Notes: generated from the sequence alone by a model not told the origin. A stretch of DNA of 64,000 bases from Zygnema cylindricum (GCA_037447655.1 JBBHKE010002672.1:1-64000), one strand, 5' to 3'; shown: positions 20,561-32,318, counted from the stretch's first letter. Made by a program: numbers and translations.

Positions 20561-21546
20561 GTCTTTCGCACCCTCCATTGCTGTCGCCATAGCGAAGAGA
20601 TCCGTTTCATCCTCCTCTAAAAATGTCGGAGTCTCGTTTTGGAATGATGAAGAAGCTGAGAACAGTGCATTTGCACGAGGTTTAGGCCCCGTGAAGCTTT
20701 TGTAAAACTGACTTTGTTGCCACCCCGGCCTATATAAACCTGTATCGTTAGATTTTTTAAGTTTAGGACAGAATTTGTATCCATGACCTCTCTCACTACA
20801 ATAAAAACATGCATTGTTGAATTGTCTATTTTCACCCTGATTAAACTGTCTGAACTGGTTAAACTGATTTCGTTGCTGATTAAATTGACCTTTCCTCCCA
20901 AAGTCTAAATTAAAAGCCTCTACTTGCTTAACATTCAGATTATTAGATGTAGTTTCTTCTTCTAGTAAAATATTGATAGCTAACAGTAAAGTCCAACTAG
21001 CTTTATCTTTCTGTTTGAGCACGTCAGATGCTCCTATCATATTACGAGGGAGACCCCTCATGAGCAAAGCTGCTTGTTGAAACTGAGGAAACACCCCACC
21101 TCCACAAGCATGTGCATCTACAAGGATGCGAAATTTGTTAGAATATTCAGCCATTGTACCGCCAGTGTACTTATAGTCCCAAATTTTTCCAACCAATAGA
21201 AGCTCCTCTTGGACATTAGCTTTTTCATAATCACCTTTAAGAGATTTCTAGATATCAGTTACTTTTTTCATTTTTATCTGAGACATAGCTAAGTCCTCAA
21301 ATATATAGAATTTCAAAATAGAACGAGCTTGCGTATTTTTATAGATCATGACGGATCAGATTCATCCAGCGAACTATCGAATATATCGAACAAATTGACA
21401 TGCTCAAAATGTGTCTCCACCAAATCCGCCCAGTAAACATACTTTTCCCCAGAAAAGATAGGAATTCTTGATGATAGTCCCATATTCTGTTGTTCTACAA
21501 CCACCGGTGCAGGTGGAGGAGCAGCAATAGTAGTAGAAGTAGACAT
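20561..21546 (-). pseudogene. B2 gag
   Basis: The start codon at 21546 lies 59 bases inside the 5' LTR (MSTSTTIAAPPPAPVVVEQQ), then PBS-encoded NMG and SRIPIFSGEKYVYWADLVE. The C-terminal open piece (20492-21196) contains WDYKYTGGTMAEYSNKFRIL, RGLPRNM and the zinc knuckle CFYCSERGHGYKFC. A frame break and a TAG near 21250 separate the two. Confidence 0.85.
21477..21487 (-). other. B2 primer-binding site
   Basis: Minus strand GAATATGGGAC, a degraded copy of GGTTATGGGCC, directly after the LTR end CAACA. Confidence 0.65.
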
Positions 21547-21835
21547 GATACATTCTCAGAAGTTATCAAGAATCCAGCCAAACGATTGTTTTAAAGTGCC
21601 CACCAATTCTTATACAAGCATCCAAACCTCACAAAACTTTATCAAAATATAGAGTAGCATAAACACTGATAACTCCCAAAGTTTGAGCACAATTGACGGG
21701 ACAACACTGAAGATATAATACTCAGAAGTTTCCTAAAAATGTTTGCAGTTTTACTATTTGCAAGTCTAGATACATAATGTGTTTTGAGTCCTAAGTCTTA
21801 TACTTGTGTTGTACCGGAAATACCAATGTACCTGA

Positions 21836-22752
21836 TGTTGTTATACGACCACTGGAGCAGGTGGAGCATCAGCACTAGTAGTGGAAGTAGACATAATCTC
21901 ACTCACACAAGCTTATCAAGAATCCTATTACCAAGCTGTTTTCTACATCTTACCAAATCTGATACAATGATACAAACTGCTTCAAACTATACCACACTAT
22001 AGAATATCACAAAAGCTGACAACTCCTAAAGTTTCAACTTAATTGATCCATCATACACTAAGATATGCAACTCAGAAGTTTCCCTAAAACAGTCTGCAGA
22101 TTACACAGTCTAGAAGTCTGGATCCATAAAATGTTCTACGTCCTAAGTCTTATACTCTTCTCTCAGTTGTACTACTACATAGTGCATTACCCCCGATACA
22201 AGTGTTCTACAAAGATACGTCCAAAAGAACTAAACTGCCACTAAGGTCTAAGTGCTCCTACTTACGCTAAAAACTAATCTATCATTGTACATTCAATATG
22301 ACTGAGAATCCTATACAAGTGATTTGATCAAATACTTGTCGCCTGGCTAAGTGAATCTTGTCTGTTGACTTGATTCATATCAACCGCAGTAGCGGAGTCC
22401 AATTCCTAATTATATTCAAATATCCGCAGCTTCGTAGCATCTGCGTTATCAAATTCAAAAGTTAGTCGCAGCAGCGTTTGTCTTGTTGCGTAGCAAATGC
22501 GTTGTCATGTACCAAAATATCCGCAGTTGCATTTGTCCTGTTGCGTCACAGGCTGCGTTCGTCCGTATGGTCAATATCAAAAATAGCCGCAGCTGCGCTT
22601 GTTCCATCTTCGTCGCAAGTGCGTTGTTCCAATGTTGGTGTCGGTATCATTCATAAACCTTGCACTGTGTTTCAAACGACGACGAGTGTCCCTATAGATA
22701 TATTCTTTGTCGTCCTATAAATTTTTTGAGACTTAAAGCTTTCAAAACAACA
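21836..22752 (-). repeat. B3 3' LTR
   Basis: 917 bp, minus-strand TGTTGTTTTGAAAGC at 22752 to CAACA at 21836. It includes the LTR-encoded Gag start (near 21895), which here runs into a TAA after PPAPVVV, as expected in a 3' LTR without PBS. The preceding polypurine tract aaagctttaggggag is at 22753-22767. Confidence 0.9.
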
Positions 22753-22914
22753 CTCCCCTAAAGCTTTAGACTCATTATGCCAGCGCAGCTGCGAAATTGA
22801 ACTAGCGCAACATCCCAGCATAATAATGTAGCAATTTTTGTAGGTCACCTAGTCTCACTACATCCCCGTTGTTGGACTAGCGCAGCATTGCAGTATAGCA
22901 GTGTAGCAACTCAA

Positions 22915-23369
22915 CTATTCACTTAATCCCAGTGCATCCCTAGAATACTTCAGCTTAGGAGTAGGAATGGCTTTAGTTAGCATATCAGCAATCATTTTTG
23001 CATCTGGCAAATAGCATAATTTAATCACTCTAGAAAACACTTTTTCCCTTACAAAGTGTAATCTTACATCCATGTGCTTGCTTTTGAAGTAGTGACTTGG
23101 GTTAGAAGCAATGGCAATGGCAGTCTAGTTATCACACCAAATCACCTGTGGACCAACCTGTATGTATCTGAATTCTTGTAACATGGATTTCACCCATAGG
23201 AGTTCTTTGAGGGCCGAGCTCGCTGCCATATATTCTAACTCCATCGTCGCTTGTGCCTGACCTTTTGAAGTTTGCTGCTCCAACAGCAAGTCCCATTCCC
23301 TATTTGCAGAACGAATCCCGTGGTGGATTTTCGACTTGGCATGTCGCCATAGCTTGCATCACTCCATGT
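22915..23369 (-). pseudogene. B3 RNase H, C-terminal part
   Basis: Reads WCDN-stop-TAIAIASNPSHY, KSKHMDVRLHFVREKVFSR, YLPDAKMIADMLTKAIPTPK and ends GLSE-stop at 22915. The upstream QKV...TMELEYMA segment has a one-base frameshift. At the right it is cut by the solo LTR at 23370 and continues at 24585. 22768-22914 is 3' untranslated sequence. Confidence 0.85.
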
Positions 23370-24579
23370 TGAAACCCTGAGACCTCCATTGGCCCTCAGA
23401 GTATGCAGATCCAAAAGAAGCTAATCTAGATAGTGACGACTCCAAGTTAATATAAACCCAAATGATTGACCCCTTGACAGTCACAATCCCAATATAGATT
23501 CACCCCTGTGAAATAACACTTTCTGTGTGCTTAGTTCCACCACAGAAATCAAAGTTAGAATATGAGATTTGGACACATTCACCCACTTTGACTTTCCCTT
23601 ATAAATGCAGCCACCCTGGAAGACAAAAACTCTGACCAACTACACCCATGTGTAGCTTGGACTCCCCTGAGTGCCCAGCAAAAAAAATCACTGAAAATGG
23701 TCAAGTAAATTGATAGTTATGGCTGGCCAAAGTTTGCCATTTATACAGAGTGCTCTCTGGGAGAGGCAGCTGCCTACCCAAAATTTTCTAAGTCCTATTC
23801 CCTCTCTAAAACTCTATCTACTGAAGTACGGCACCAATCAAATTACTGTGTCGTACAGAAAAGTACAGGTGCCGGTGTACTTTATGTACGGCCATTGTAC
23901 GACATGGCCAAAATGTCGACACGTGTCAAATCAGGATTAGTTCCTGTAATCTCCGGAATTCCCGTAGTCCAATGATATCACGACATGTGTCATCTGACGT
24001 GTCAAAGACCGTAAAACGCCAAAAATGCCTTTTCTGTGATCGCGGCGCCTATCGTGGCCGTCCGATCAAAACCGGCTATAATCTTAGCCGCTGAAATTCG
24101 ATGCGCGGTATTTGTTTCGCTATCGAAACAAATGCGCGGTATTTGTTTTGTAGCGAAACAAATGCGCGGTATCCGTTCTGTCCACATACCGTACTTCGTA
24201 CTAAATCAAACTGTATCTATGTACTATGTATCTATTAGCCGTTAAACGGATTAATCGACATATGACGATTTATATATTTATCAAACCCTATATATCGTAA
24301 TATCTGTCCTAGACTTAACAGCTAGAGCTACCGGCTAATGCGGATTGACGGACGGCAGGTACCAGGATCAATTCCTGGGTCCGTCAGCTAACTTTTGGTA
24401 AGTCTACCTATTTCACCCCCTTTCTTCTCTAGAGAGCCTAGGCAGCCATGGCTCTAGCTCCCTATCTAGCCTTCAGTGACTACAACAAGTGTGGGGGCTT
24501 GAATAGGGGAGTTAGAGGAACACCAACTCAGCTTTTTTTCTATCCTAATAAAGACCTAGAAAATACTTAAATATCAACA
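23370..24579 (-). mobile_element. Solo A-family LTR nested in B3 RNase H
   Basis: 1210 bp, minus-strand TGTTGATATTTAAG at 24579 to GGGTTTCA at 23370. A perfect 5-bp duplication CATGT stands at 23365-23369 and 24580-24584; the uninterrupted sequence is visible in B1 at about 14060. It carries the family's hairpin (24346-24386) and the GCAGCCATGGCT module near 24444. It is the youngest event in this nest. Confidence 0.95.
24346..24386 (+). ncRNA. tRNA-like hairpin inside A-family LTR
   Basis: Outer stem TGACGGAC (24346-24353) pairs with GTCCGTCA (24379-24386). Inner stem CCAGG-ATCAATT-CCTGG (24362-24378) has the 5-bp stem and 7-base loop of a tRNA T arm. GGATCAATTCC matches the Pol III B box GGTTCGANTCC at 9 of 11 positions. 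It is antisense to the LTR. The outer stem is conserved in the 33.6 kb copy. Whether it is transcribed is unknown. Confidence 0.45.
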
Positions 24580-24584
24580 CATGT

Positions 24585-25430
24585 TTGCAGCTTCACTTCT
24601 CCTCCGCCTAGTGTGAGTTTGAGGTCTTTGGTTCATGCCAAGTATCTTAAAACTCTTCTTGCTGCATCACGGTCAGATTTCTTCGGATTCTCTAAACTTC
24701 TGCTCAGTACCCCAACTGTTGCAGCAATATCCGGACGGGTACAGTTTATGAAATAAATTAAACTTCCCACAATCTATTTGTAAGGTATCAATTTTATAGG
24801 ATCACCCTCCCCTCACTCAAAAATTTCACTGACAATAACACCCGGTTTTGTTTTTTCCCCCTCTAGCCTATGCCGAAACTCCATTGGTGTTACACATCCT
24901 TTTGCCTGCTGCATTCCATATTCATCTAACATTTTTCCAATAGCCTTTTTTTGAGTCAATTTTATTAATCTGTTTTTCCTGTCCCTTCTACCTGAATACC
25001 CAAAATATATTTTGTCTCACCGAGATCTTTCATCTCGAACCGTGATTTTAAAGCATTTGGAATTTTGTTAATTTTAGCCATTCATTTGCTAACTAATAGT
25101 AGGTCATCTACGTATACCGTTATATATACTATTCCATCCTCACCGTTGAAAACATAAACGGAGTAATCAGAGCTTATCCTTTTAAAACCTAGACCAATTA
25201 GGAATTCATCAAGTTTTAGATTCCATTGCCTCGGTGCGTGTGTTAGGCCATACAATGATTTTAGCAGTTTACATACTAAGTGTTTTTTTCCTGGTTCTGC
25301 ATACATTTAAGGCTGATGCATGTAAATGGTCTCCTCTAGTTCTCCATGCAAAAATGTCGTCTTTACATCCATCTGATGTATTTCCATATCTTCTATAGGA
25401 GCTAGTGATTGCAAAATCCTAACTGTCAAA
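24585..25430 (-). pseudogene. B3 RT and N-terminal RNase H
   Basis: Contains LYGLTHAPRQWNLKLDEFL and VYITVYVDDLLLVSK (YVDD intact, about 25090-25120) in the open piece 25082-25306, then TRPDIAA..VGVLSRSL and RYLA/HEPKTSN regions in other frames. Stops at 25306 and elsewhere. Confidence 0.8.
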
Positions 25431-25434
25431 AATC

Positions 25435-26178
25435 TTACAACAGGAGGAAAAGTTTCTCAAAGTCAATTCCTTCCTTTTGATTATAACCCTTTGCCACAAG
25501 TGTAGCCTTATACCGTTCAATGGTATTATTAGGATTTAACTTCACCTTGAATACCCATTTGTTGCCGATCGCTTTTCGATCCGGAGAAAGGTCCACAAGC
25601 TCCCATGGCTGAGCCTCCATGAATGACTTCATTTCATCGTTTGCAGCCTCGATCCAGTGATTCCGCTCGGGTGATGAGAAGGCTTCCCGGATGGTCAGAG
25701 GCTCCCCTGAGGCTGTTGAGTAGAAAAAGTGAGAACTTGCTTGCAGGCGGCTATTGGATCTCCTTCCCCTAAGAAATTTTGAGGCTAAAATTGTCAAATT
25801 CCGTGCGTTCCGCTTGTTGCGCTGATTGCGATCCGTAGGCAAGGGCTGTTGTTGTTGTGATTCGAAACAAACTTGTTGTGCAACGCGATTGTGTTCCGAC
25901 TCCGGTGGTACCACTGGTGAATTTTGCAACTGCGGGATAATATGATGAATGCTATCTAAAATGACATATTCCTGTACTTTTTGTTGCTTTTGCAGCTTTG
26001 TCATTTTAAATAAGTCTATCGAGTCTAGTTCATCTTCGACAACGATATTCATTGCTACAATGATTTTCTGTCGTTCAAAAACAAAGACTCTATAACCTTT
26101 AGAGTGGTCATCATAGCCTAACAAAATGCCCGATAATCCCTTCGGTTCCATTTTCCATATATCATTAGACGTATCCAA
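25435..26178 (-). pseudogene. B3 integrase end, linker and RT start
   Basis: A single 247-codon frame covers the integrase C-terminus (GILLGYDDHSKGYRVFVFER), the Gln-rich linker, and the RT start (NHWIEAANDEMKSFMEAQPW, IGNKWVFKVKLNPNNTIERY). It ends by frameshift after KEGIDFEKL. It shows the undisturbed order that is broken in B1 and B2. Confidence 0.85.
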
Positions 26179-26900
26179 AATAAAGCATTTACTTCCAAAG
26201 ACTTTGAAGTGACTGACGTCCGGTTTTCTACCCGTCTAGATCTCATAAGGAGTAGTTTTTACCGATCTTGAACCTATCCTATTTTTGATATAAACTGCAC
26301 AATTTAATGCTTCAGCCCAGAATTTCGGATCTACGTCCTTATCTGCAAGCATGGACCTGGAGCTTTATGTGATAGTTCTATTTAGTCTCTCTGAGACCCC
26401 ATTCTGGGTGGAGAGTAAGGGACAGTCAATTTGTGACTTTTACCTTCCTGGAGTAAGAAGTTTTCAAATTCTTTCGACGTATGTTCCACGCCATTGTCCG
26501 ATTTGAGCTCCAAAATTGGCAGACCGTCGCTTTGTAGTGTTGAAACTGAGTGAGGACTTCACTCTTTTTAATTACGAAGTAGACCTTAGCAAACCTCGAA
26601 AAATCATCTGTAAACGTAACCATATATTTCATCCCCCCGGCAGGTGGTACCTTTGCAGGACTGAAAACATCTGAATGAATGAGTTGTAAAAGTTTAGTAG
26701 ACCGATGTTCAGACTCTTGAGGAAACGTTATCTGTGTATTTTTCCTAGTGCACATCCATCACACGTTTTAGGTGCTTGGTTTGACAAAGTGACTCCTTCT
26801 ATTTTTCCAGAATTGACCATCTTTTTCACACTATCATTATTCATATGGCTTAACCTTTTATACCACAGCTCATCTGAGGATAATACACAAGAATTCAAAA
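26179..26900 (-). pseudogene. B3 integrase core
   Basis: Pieces: CDGCALGKIHR, HSDVFSPAKVPPAGGMKYMV and TFTDDFSRFAKVYF. The second Asp and the Glu segments lie about 26350-26500 and are frameshifted; DNGGE has become DNGVE. A ~15-bp deletion is present near 26410. Confidence 0.75.
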
Positions 26901-27390
26901 CATCATTTTCTATATTATCGGGCATATCCATTCGATACATTTTGCTGGCATCTCTTGTTTCTGTAACTGCAATTTTTCCATTTTTGTTAACAACCTGCCT
27001 GCGATGTTTCAGATTAACCTCAAACCCTTTACTTTCTACCAAATAAATTGAGAACATTTTTTTTTTTAAATCTGGGATTTAGAGAACATTATGAAGAGTT
27101 CTCTCAATTGCCTTGCCCTCTACATCAACTAGTAAGAAGACATCACCTACAGCCCGCGTTTGCACACTCATGCCACATGCATAGTAAATATTTTTCTTTG
27201 GTGTTGATTTCAGATTTTTGTAGACTGCCTTGTTCCAGCACATGTGGGCCGATGCTGCCGTGTCCATTACTCATTTATTGTCCTTAGCGCCCTCCATCGC
27301 TGCCGCCATTGCAAATAGATCACCATCCTCCTCGTTAGAGAGTGAGTGAGACTCGGCTGATGAGATGAAGATGCCGAGAATAGTGCATTT
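26901..27390 (-). pseudogene. B3 protease region
   Basis: VMDTAASAHMCWNKAV near 27220-27270 has Ala in place of Gly in the D-T-G motif. It is followed by the LHNVL and LVESKGFEVNLKH segments with a frameshift near 27060. Confidence 0.75.
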
Positions 27391-28271
27391 CCTCGTTGTG
27401 ATGATCCCGTGAAGCCTTGATGAAACTGGCTCTGCTGCCAACGAGGCCTATATAGACTTGTTTCATTAGCCTTCTTAAGCTTAGGACAAAATTTGTATCC
27501 ATGACCTTTTTCATTACAATAAAAACAGCACTAAAAGATTGTCTATTTCCTCTCGGATTAAACTTCTAAATTGATTCTGATTTTGATTAAACTGATTTCT
27601 CTGCTGATTAAACTGACCTTTAAATTCTGTGGTAAATGCCTCTATTTGTCTTTCACCATTAAGAATTTTAAATCTGCCTCTTCTTCCAATATCAAATTAA
27701 TAGCTAACTGTAGTGTCCAGCTAGCTTTATCTCTTTGTTTCAGTTTATCAGACGCTGCTCTCATAGTATTAGGAAGTCCCCTCATTAGCAAAGCAGCCTG
27801 ATGAAACTGCGAAAATGATCCGTCCGCACAAGCATGAGAATCTATTAGTATTCAAAATTTGTTACAATATTTTACCATTGTGCCACTCGTGTATTTGTAG
27901 TCCCAAATTCGTCCAGCCAAAAATAGTTCTTCTTGAACATTAGCCTTTTCAAAATCATACTTGAGAGATTTCCAGATATCAATCGCCTTTTTCATTCTTA
28001 TCCGTGACATAGCCAAGTCTTCTCTAATACAAAAGTTCAAAATTGACCGAGCTTGCAAATTTTTCTTTGACGATGACGGATCTGATTCCGCCAGTGAACC
28101 ATCCAAGATATCCAAAAGATTAACATTTTCGAAGTGTGTTTCCACCATATCCGCCCAATACGCGTATTTTTCCCCCGAGAAAATAGGAATTCTTGATGAC
28201 ACGCCCATAACCTGTTGTTCTACAACCACTGGAGCAAGTGGAGCATCAGCAGTAGTAGTGGAAGTAGACAT
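27391..28271 (-). pseudogene. B3 gag
   Basis: Starts inside the LTR (MSTSTTTADAPLAPVVVEQQ) and continues VMGVSSRIPIFSGEKYAYWA, NFCIREDLAMSRIRMKKAID, VQEELFLAGRIWDYKYTSGT to a stop near 27852. The rest of capsid and the zinc knuckle (broken, HGYKFCPKLK near 27490) are in other frames. Confidence 0.85.
28202..28212 (-). other. B3 primer-binding site
   Basis: Minus strand GGTTATGGGCG, ten of the eleven bases of the half-tRNA-iMet site, abutting the LTR end CAACA. Confidence 0.8.
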
Positions 28272-29128
28272 AATCTCACTCACACAAGCTTATCAAGAAT
28301 CCTATTGCCCAGCTGTTTTCTACAGCTTACCAAATCTAATACAATAAAGCAAACTGCTTCAAATTATACCACAGTATAAAATATCACAAAAACTGAAAAC
28401 TCCGAAAGTGTCAACTTTATTGACCCAACATACACTAAGATATGCAACTCAAATTTTTTCCAAAAACAGTTTGCAGATTACACAGTCTAGAAGTGTGGAT
28501 CCATAAAATGTTCTACGTCCTAATATTATACTCTTCTCTCAGTTGTACTATTACATAGTGCTGTACTGCCAATATAAGTGTTCTACCAAGATACGTCCAA
28601 AAGAATTAAACTGCCACTAAGGTCTAATTGCTCATACTTACGCTAAAAACTAATCTATCACTGTAGATTCAATATAACTGAGAATCCTATACAGGTGATT
28701 TGATCAAATACTTGTCGCCTGGCTAAGTGAATCTCGTCTGTTGACTTGATTTATATCAACCACAGTAGCGCAGTCTAATTCTAGATTATATTCAAATATC
28801 TGCAGCTTCGTAGCAACTGCGTCATCAAATTCAAAAGTTAGTCGCAGATGCGTTTGTCTTGTTGCGTGGCAACTGCGTTGTCATGTACCAAAATATTCAT
28901 AGTTGCATTTGTCCCGTTGCGTCGCAGGCTGCGTTCGTCCGTATGGTCAATATCAAAAATAGTCGCAGCTGCGCTTGTTCCACCTGCGTCGCAACTGCGT
29001 TGTTCCAATGCTGGTGTCGGTATCATTCTGAAACCTTGCACTGTGTTTCAACTGACGACGCTTGTCCCTGTAGATATATTTTCCGCTGTCCTATAAATTT
29101 GCTGAGACTTAAAGCTTTCAAAACAACA
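28213..29128 (-). repeat. B3 5' LTR
   Basis: 916 bp, same ends as the 3' LTR. Contains GCGTCGCAACTGCG, GCAGCTGCG and related words at 28850-29000. Encodes the Gag N-terminus in its last ~60 bases. Confidence 0.9.
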
Positions 29129-29550
29129 CCTGAGAGGTACGTCAAACCACCAAGCTAACACTAATCTATCAAGGTACCACTGAGCTATCAGTAAGCTACT
29201 ACTGAGTTACCCACTAAGTTGACGAGAATCGTATCTATCGCAGTTGCTCCGTTCTGTACAAAATTCCATTAAGAATATCGGACGCTGCGTTGTCTGTACG
29301 GACCATATCAAATGTAATCGTAGTTTCGTTGTCTTAACTTCGTTGCTTCTGCTTTGTTTTGACTACGTCGCAGCTGCGTTGCTGCATCGCCGCTGCGTTG
29401 TCTCCCCTCAATGTGTGACATGTATATGTGGATGTAATTGCCAATCCAAGATACTTCAAATGTGCTTTAAGTGACGACGCGTGTTCTTGTAGATTTGTCT
29501 TCCTGTCGTCACACCAATTTACTGAGACTTAAAGCTTTCCAAAAACAACA
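29129..29550 (-). repeat. B2 5' LTR, outer part
   Basis: Continuation of the LTR begun at 21488-21835. Contains a short tandem array of ccactgagctatcagtaag-type words (29160-29222), shared with the B4 LTR but absent from B1 and B3, and CTGCGTTG words downstream. Together the two parts are about 770 bp, like the B4 LTR. Confidence 0.82.
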
Positions 29551-31300
29551 AAGGTAGACGCCGCAAAATGTTACCGACAAAAAAATACTAATCCTTTAAT
29601 TCATATAAGTACTTTTTTGGGGTATGGTTACATCAAGAGGTTTTTGTGATAGTACGGACAACAAAATTTTGTGTATTACAGAGGCCTCAGTTACATCAAG
29701 TATCGTCTGTAAACAAGTTTTTACACGCTTGTTTTGATTTGAGTGGTTTTTTGTAAGTTGACGATCATATCTCTAAAATCGTCAAAGATTTGAAAACCGA
29801 CCATTTTCGTATGGAAATCCGTACTTGCGTATTACGTACGTGTACTTTGAAAGTGTACCACGTCAATGTACCTTACAGATCTCATTCACTCTGCTGACTT
29901 TCAAGAAAAATCGTGTTTCTTTTCAGCAAAGATTTTATGGTCACCTTGTCCGAAGGCACGTGACTTTAGAGACCTGTGAAAATTTCAATTTTTTTTTAAA
30001 TGCCCCGATGTATCGGCGATATTCTCATTAAGGATTTATCGAAGCGATATATCGATTATCGGGTGCCTGAAATTTGATATAGATCGAATATTGGCAAACG
30101 GTCCTCGATACCCAACACTACCTGTGACGGTTGTCAACGTCTACAATCTGTGTTGTCGCACGTTATTTTTTGGAATAGGTTAGTGACGTCGCATGTCCTT
30201 CCATGACATTTTTGACGTACCGCCTTCCAGCTTGTGCCGTTTCACGGTTGAAGAAGATGCGTTTTGCCTTTGCCTCAGTTGTCCGGTGGACGTGAAATGG
30301 CATCGAAAAATCTGTATTGGACGAAAACGGACAAAACAGAACAAATTGTTTACACCGCGAGTCATTATTAACGTCAAAGTTTAATTAGTGTTGTGAAAAA
30401 ATTATCATTATTAATGCTAATTAGGAATTTGAAAATATTTAAAAAAATGTGCATTCTAATTTTGGCGTTAAAGCTAATTTGGGAATTGCGAAAAAATGAG
30501 TAATAGTCGTACAATTGTGTACATTAATATAGCTATCTGTACAAAATATTAGAAATCCTACACCGTCGCGAAATATATATCCGTATATGTCACACTAATT
30601 TACGACAGTTATGCGTCAACACTACATTGCAAAGCGTACATTTTATACTCGGTTTTTGATGTGTAACATTTACAAATGGGACGATTACGCAACGCCGTTC
30701 TGTCAATAAAGTTGGACGTATGTCCGTTATACGGTTCGCCCGTTGGTTATTTATTATATTAATGTCGCGTTTGGGTAGTCTTATTAGATTTAATTATGTT
30801 TATATGTGTCTTAATTGTAATAAGTGTGCTCCCTCATATGTCTTTCGGAGTTGTGGCCGGTATTAGCGTCAATGTTATTTTGTATTGGGGTAAACGTTTA
30901 CACAAATATGGTCCAAAAAGTACAAACTTAACAACCAGGTCATCTTTTGCGTAATGTGATTGGTCGCCCAAAATTACACGTGTCCAGTTTCATATCAACG
31001 CAAACATTATGGCTCTTATACGATGTAATAGAAACTGCCTTTCCTACCCTCTGCCATTCTAAGAACGATCCGTACATTCAATGAGCTGGAACATTTTCCC
31101 ACGGCTCTTTCATGAAAAACGTCCATTGCCAACCATACCCCCACGCCCAACACTGACGCAAATTTATAAACTTTCCCGCTATCATTGTGTCGTTTTAAAA
31201 TTCAAAATATTTGCTCGTTAAACAATGTATTAGATTCAAAATTTTGAATGCTCAAACTTTGGCAAAGGTTTTATCTCATTTTTTCCGCAAAATCTTCCCT
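29551..31300. other. Unassigned single-copy-looking DNA
   Basis: No similarity to the elements of this window and no convincing ORF. A patch of atcg/cgatat words lies at 30005-30090. Frames on both strands at 30180-30384 are mutual shadows. AT-rich otherwise. Confidence 0.45.
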
Positions 31301-31305
31301 TCCCT

Positions 31306-31315
31306 TCCTATATAT
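31306..31315 (+). promoter_or_regulatory. Possible TATA box
   Basis: CTATATATACCC about 130 bases upstream of the ATG at 31440, in a pyrimidine-rich context. The position fits a core promoter for the following ORF. Not testable from sequence alone. Confidence 0.3.
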
Positions 31316-31439
31316 ACCCGTCGTTCTGCCCAACAATGGCACTGTCTTCCCACCCTTTTCATTTACCTTGCCTTTTGCATCATTCTTTCATTGCTTCAGA
31401 TTTTTCTTTGCCCAACAGCCGTGCTTATTTTGAGAATAT

Positions 31440-31712
31440 ATGTCGCCCATTACCAACTTTTTTGTCGCAAAAAATAGAGCTCCCGCTGAAATTTTCCTAT
31501 ATCCGGTTGAGGAGGAGATGGAGTGGGCCAAAACCTAAGGACTAGAACCGCCGACAGAAGGGATAGGATCACCAAACGCTTACACCTTCATGGAAGGTGG
31601 TACGGGCAAAAATTTCGACCCACCTCCGGACTCACCGTGTGGGGACCACACGAACGCCCTGGTGCTGAACACAATATTCAACAAATTTCGACAAATGCAA
31701 GCGTTCTGGTAA
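31440..31712 (+). pseudogene. Unknown short ORF with one in-frame TAA
   Basis: From the ATG at 31440 the frame reads MSPITNFFVAKNRAPAEIFL and YPVEEEMEWAKT, then TAA at 31536-31538. It continues open as GLEPPTEGIGSPNAYTFMEG, then GDHTNALVLNTIFNKFRQMQ, to TAA at 31710-31712. Composition is protein-like throughout, unlike the competing frame 31523-31825. It may be a young pseudogene, or exons of a spliced gene (a GTAATC follows TTCTG at 31709). Not recognised. Confidence 0.3.
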
Positions 31713-32318
31713 TCAATTGGATGATTGTGGATTGTCATGGAAACATAAAAGATGGCCTTACCTCGAGGACCTTCAATAAATTTGTTGAATTCTTTAAGAG
31801 GGAGTATTTTACAAGTAAGAAATAACACCTTTCCTCCTTACCTTATATGAGTTTTTCAAACTACCTACGTTTTGTGCCTCATTATATTTTTGCTTATACT
31901 GTGATATGTTGTTTATCTCTCCCTTTATGCTTGCATTTGGTTTTCTTCCTCTTTTTCCTCTCCCCCCCCGTTAATCTCGCTATGTTGGATCCTCATGCAC
32001 CGTCGTCGAATATCGACGACGTTGCCTAGGCGTAATTTTTGCAACAAATCGAAAATCATTGGTTTTGGGACGCCCTTATGTCGTCACCTCACTGTTGTGT
32101 CTGACTATTAATTTTACCAAGCGGCCACATTGGAGCGTCGACACATGGCTGTATAAATCGATCTAGTGACGACTTGAACTCCTGGGTAAACCCAACGACT
32201 TTCTGTCGTCGCTGGACCTTCAATAGGCGTCGGTTGTTTATAGCAGCGACAAATGGTAGTCGTCATTAATTCAGCGATGACTGCTGGTCGTCTTTGATTC
32301 AGCGATGACTGCTGGTTT
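31713..32318. other. Unassigned DNA with a small direct repeat
   Basis: Low-complexity pyrimidine tracts, then a two-copy repeat of attcagcgatgactgctgg (about 32265 and 32297) just before retroelement sequence begins. A 15-codon Met frame at 31981-32028 is too short to support. Confidence 0.4.

Larger units (their letters stand above)
21836..29128 (-). mobile_element. Copia element B3, complete with TSD, nested in B2
   Basis: Both LTRs are present (28213-29128 and 21836-22752). The 5-bp target duplication CCTGA lies at 21831-21835 and 29129-29133. The target was the B2 5' LTR. Its RNase H is in turn split by a solo A-family LTR (23370-24579). Coding region carries many stops. This is the clearest insertion chronology in the window. 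Confidence 0.93.
18107..29550 (-). mobile_element. Copia element B2, interrupted by B3 and cut by B1
   Basis: Minus-strand B element. Pol starts at the B1 junction (18107); gag ends at the PBS (21477-21487). Its 5' LTR is split by B3 into 21488-21835 and 29129-29550 (target CCTGA duplicated). The outer edge TGTTGTTTTTGG at 29550 is followed by AAGGT. The part of pol beyond B1, and the 3' LTR, are not in the window. Confidence 0.85.

Noticed and set aside
22478-29474. Plus-strand Cys/Val-rich frames in B LTRs (22478, 28848, 29244)
   Set aside because: Antisense of the GCTGCG-rich LTR segment; present wherever that LTR occurs.
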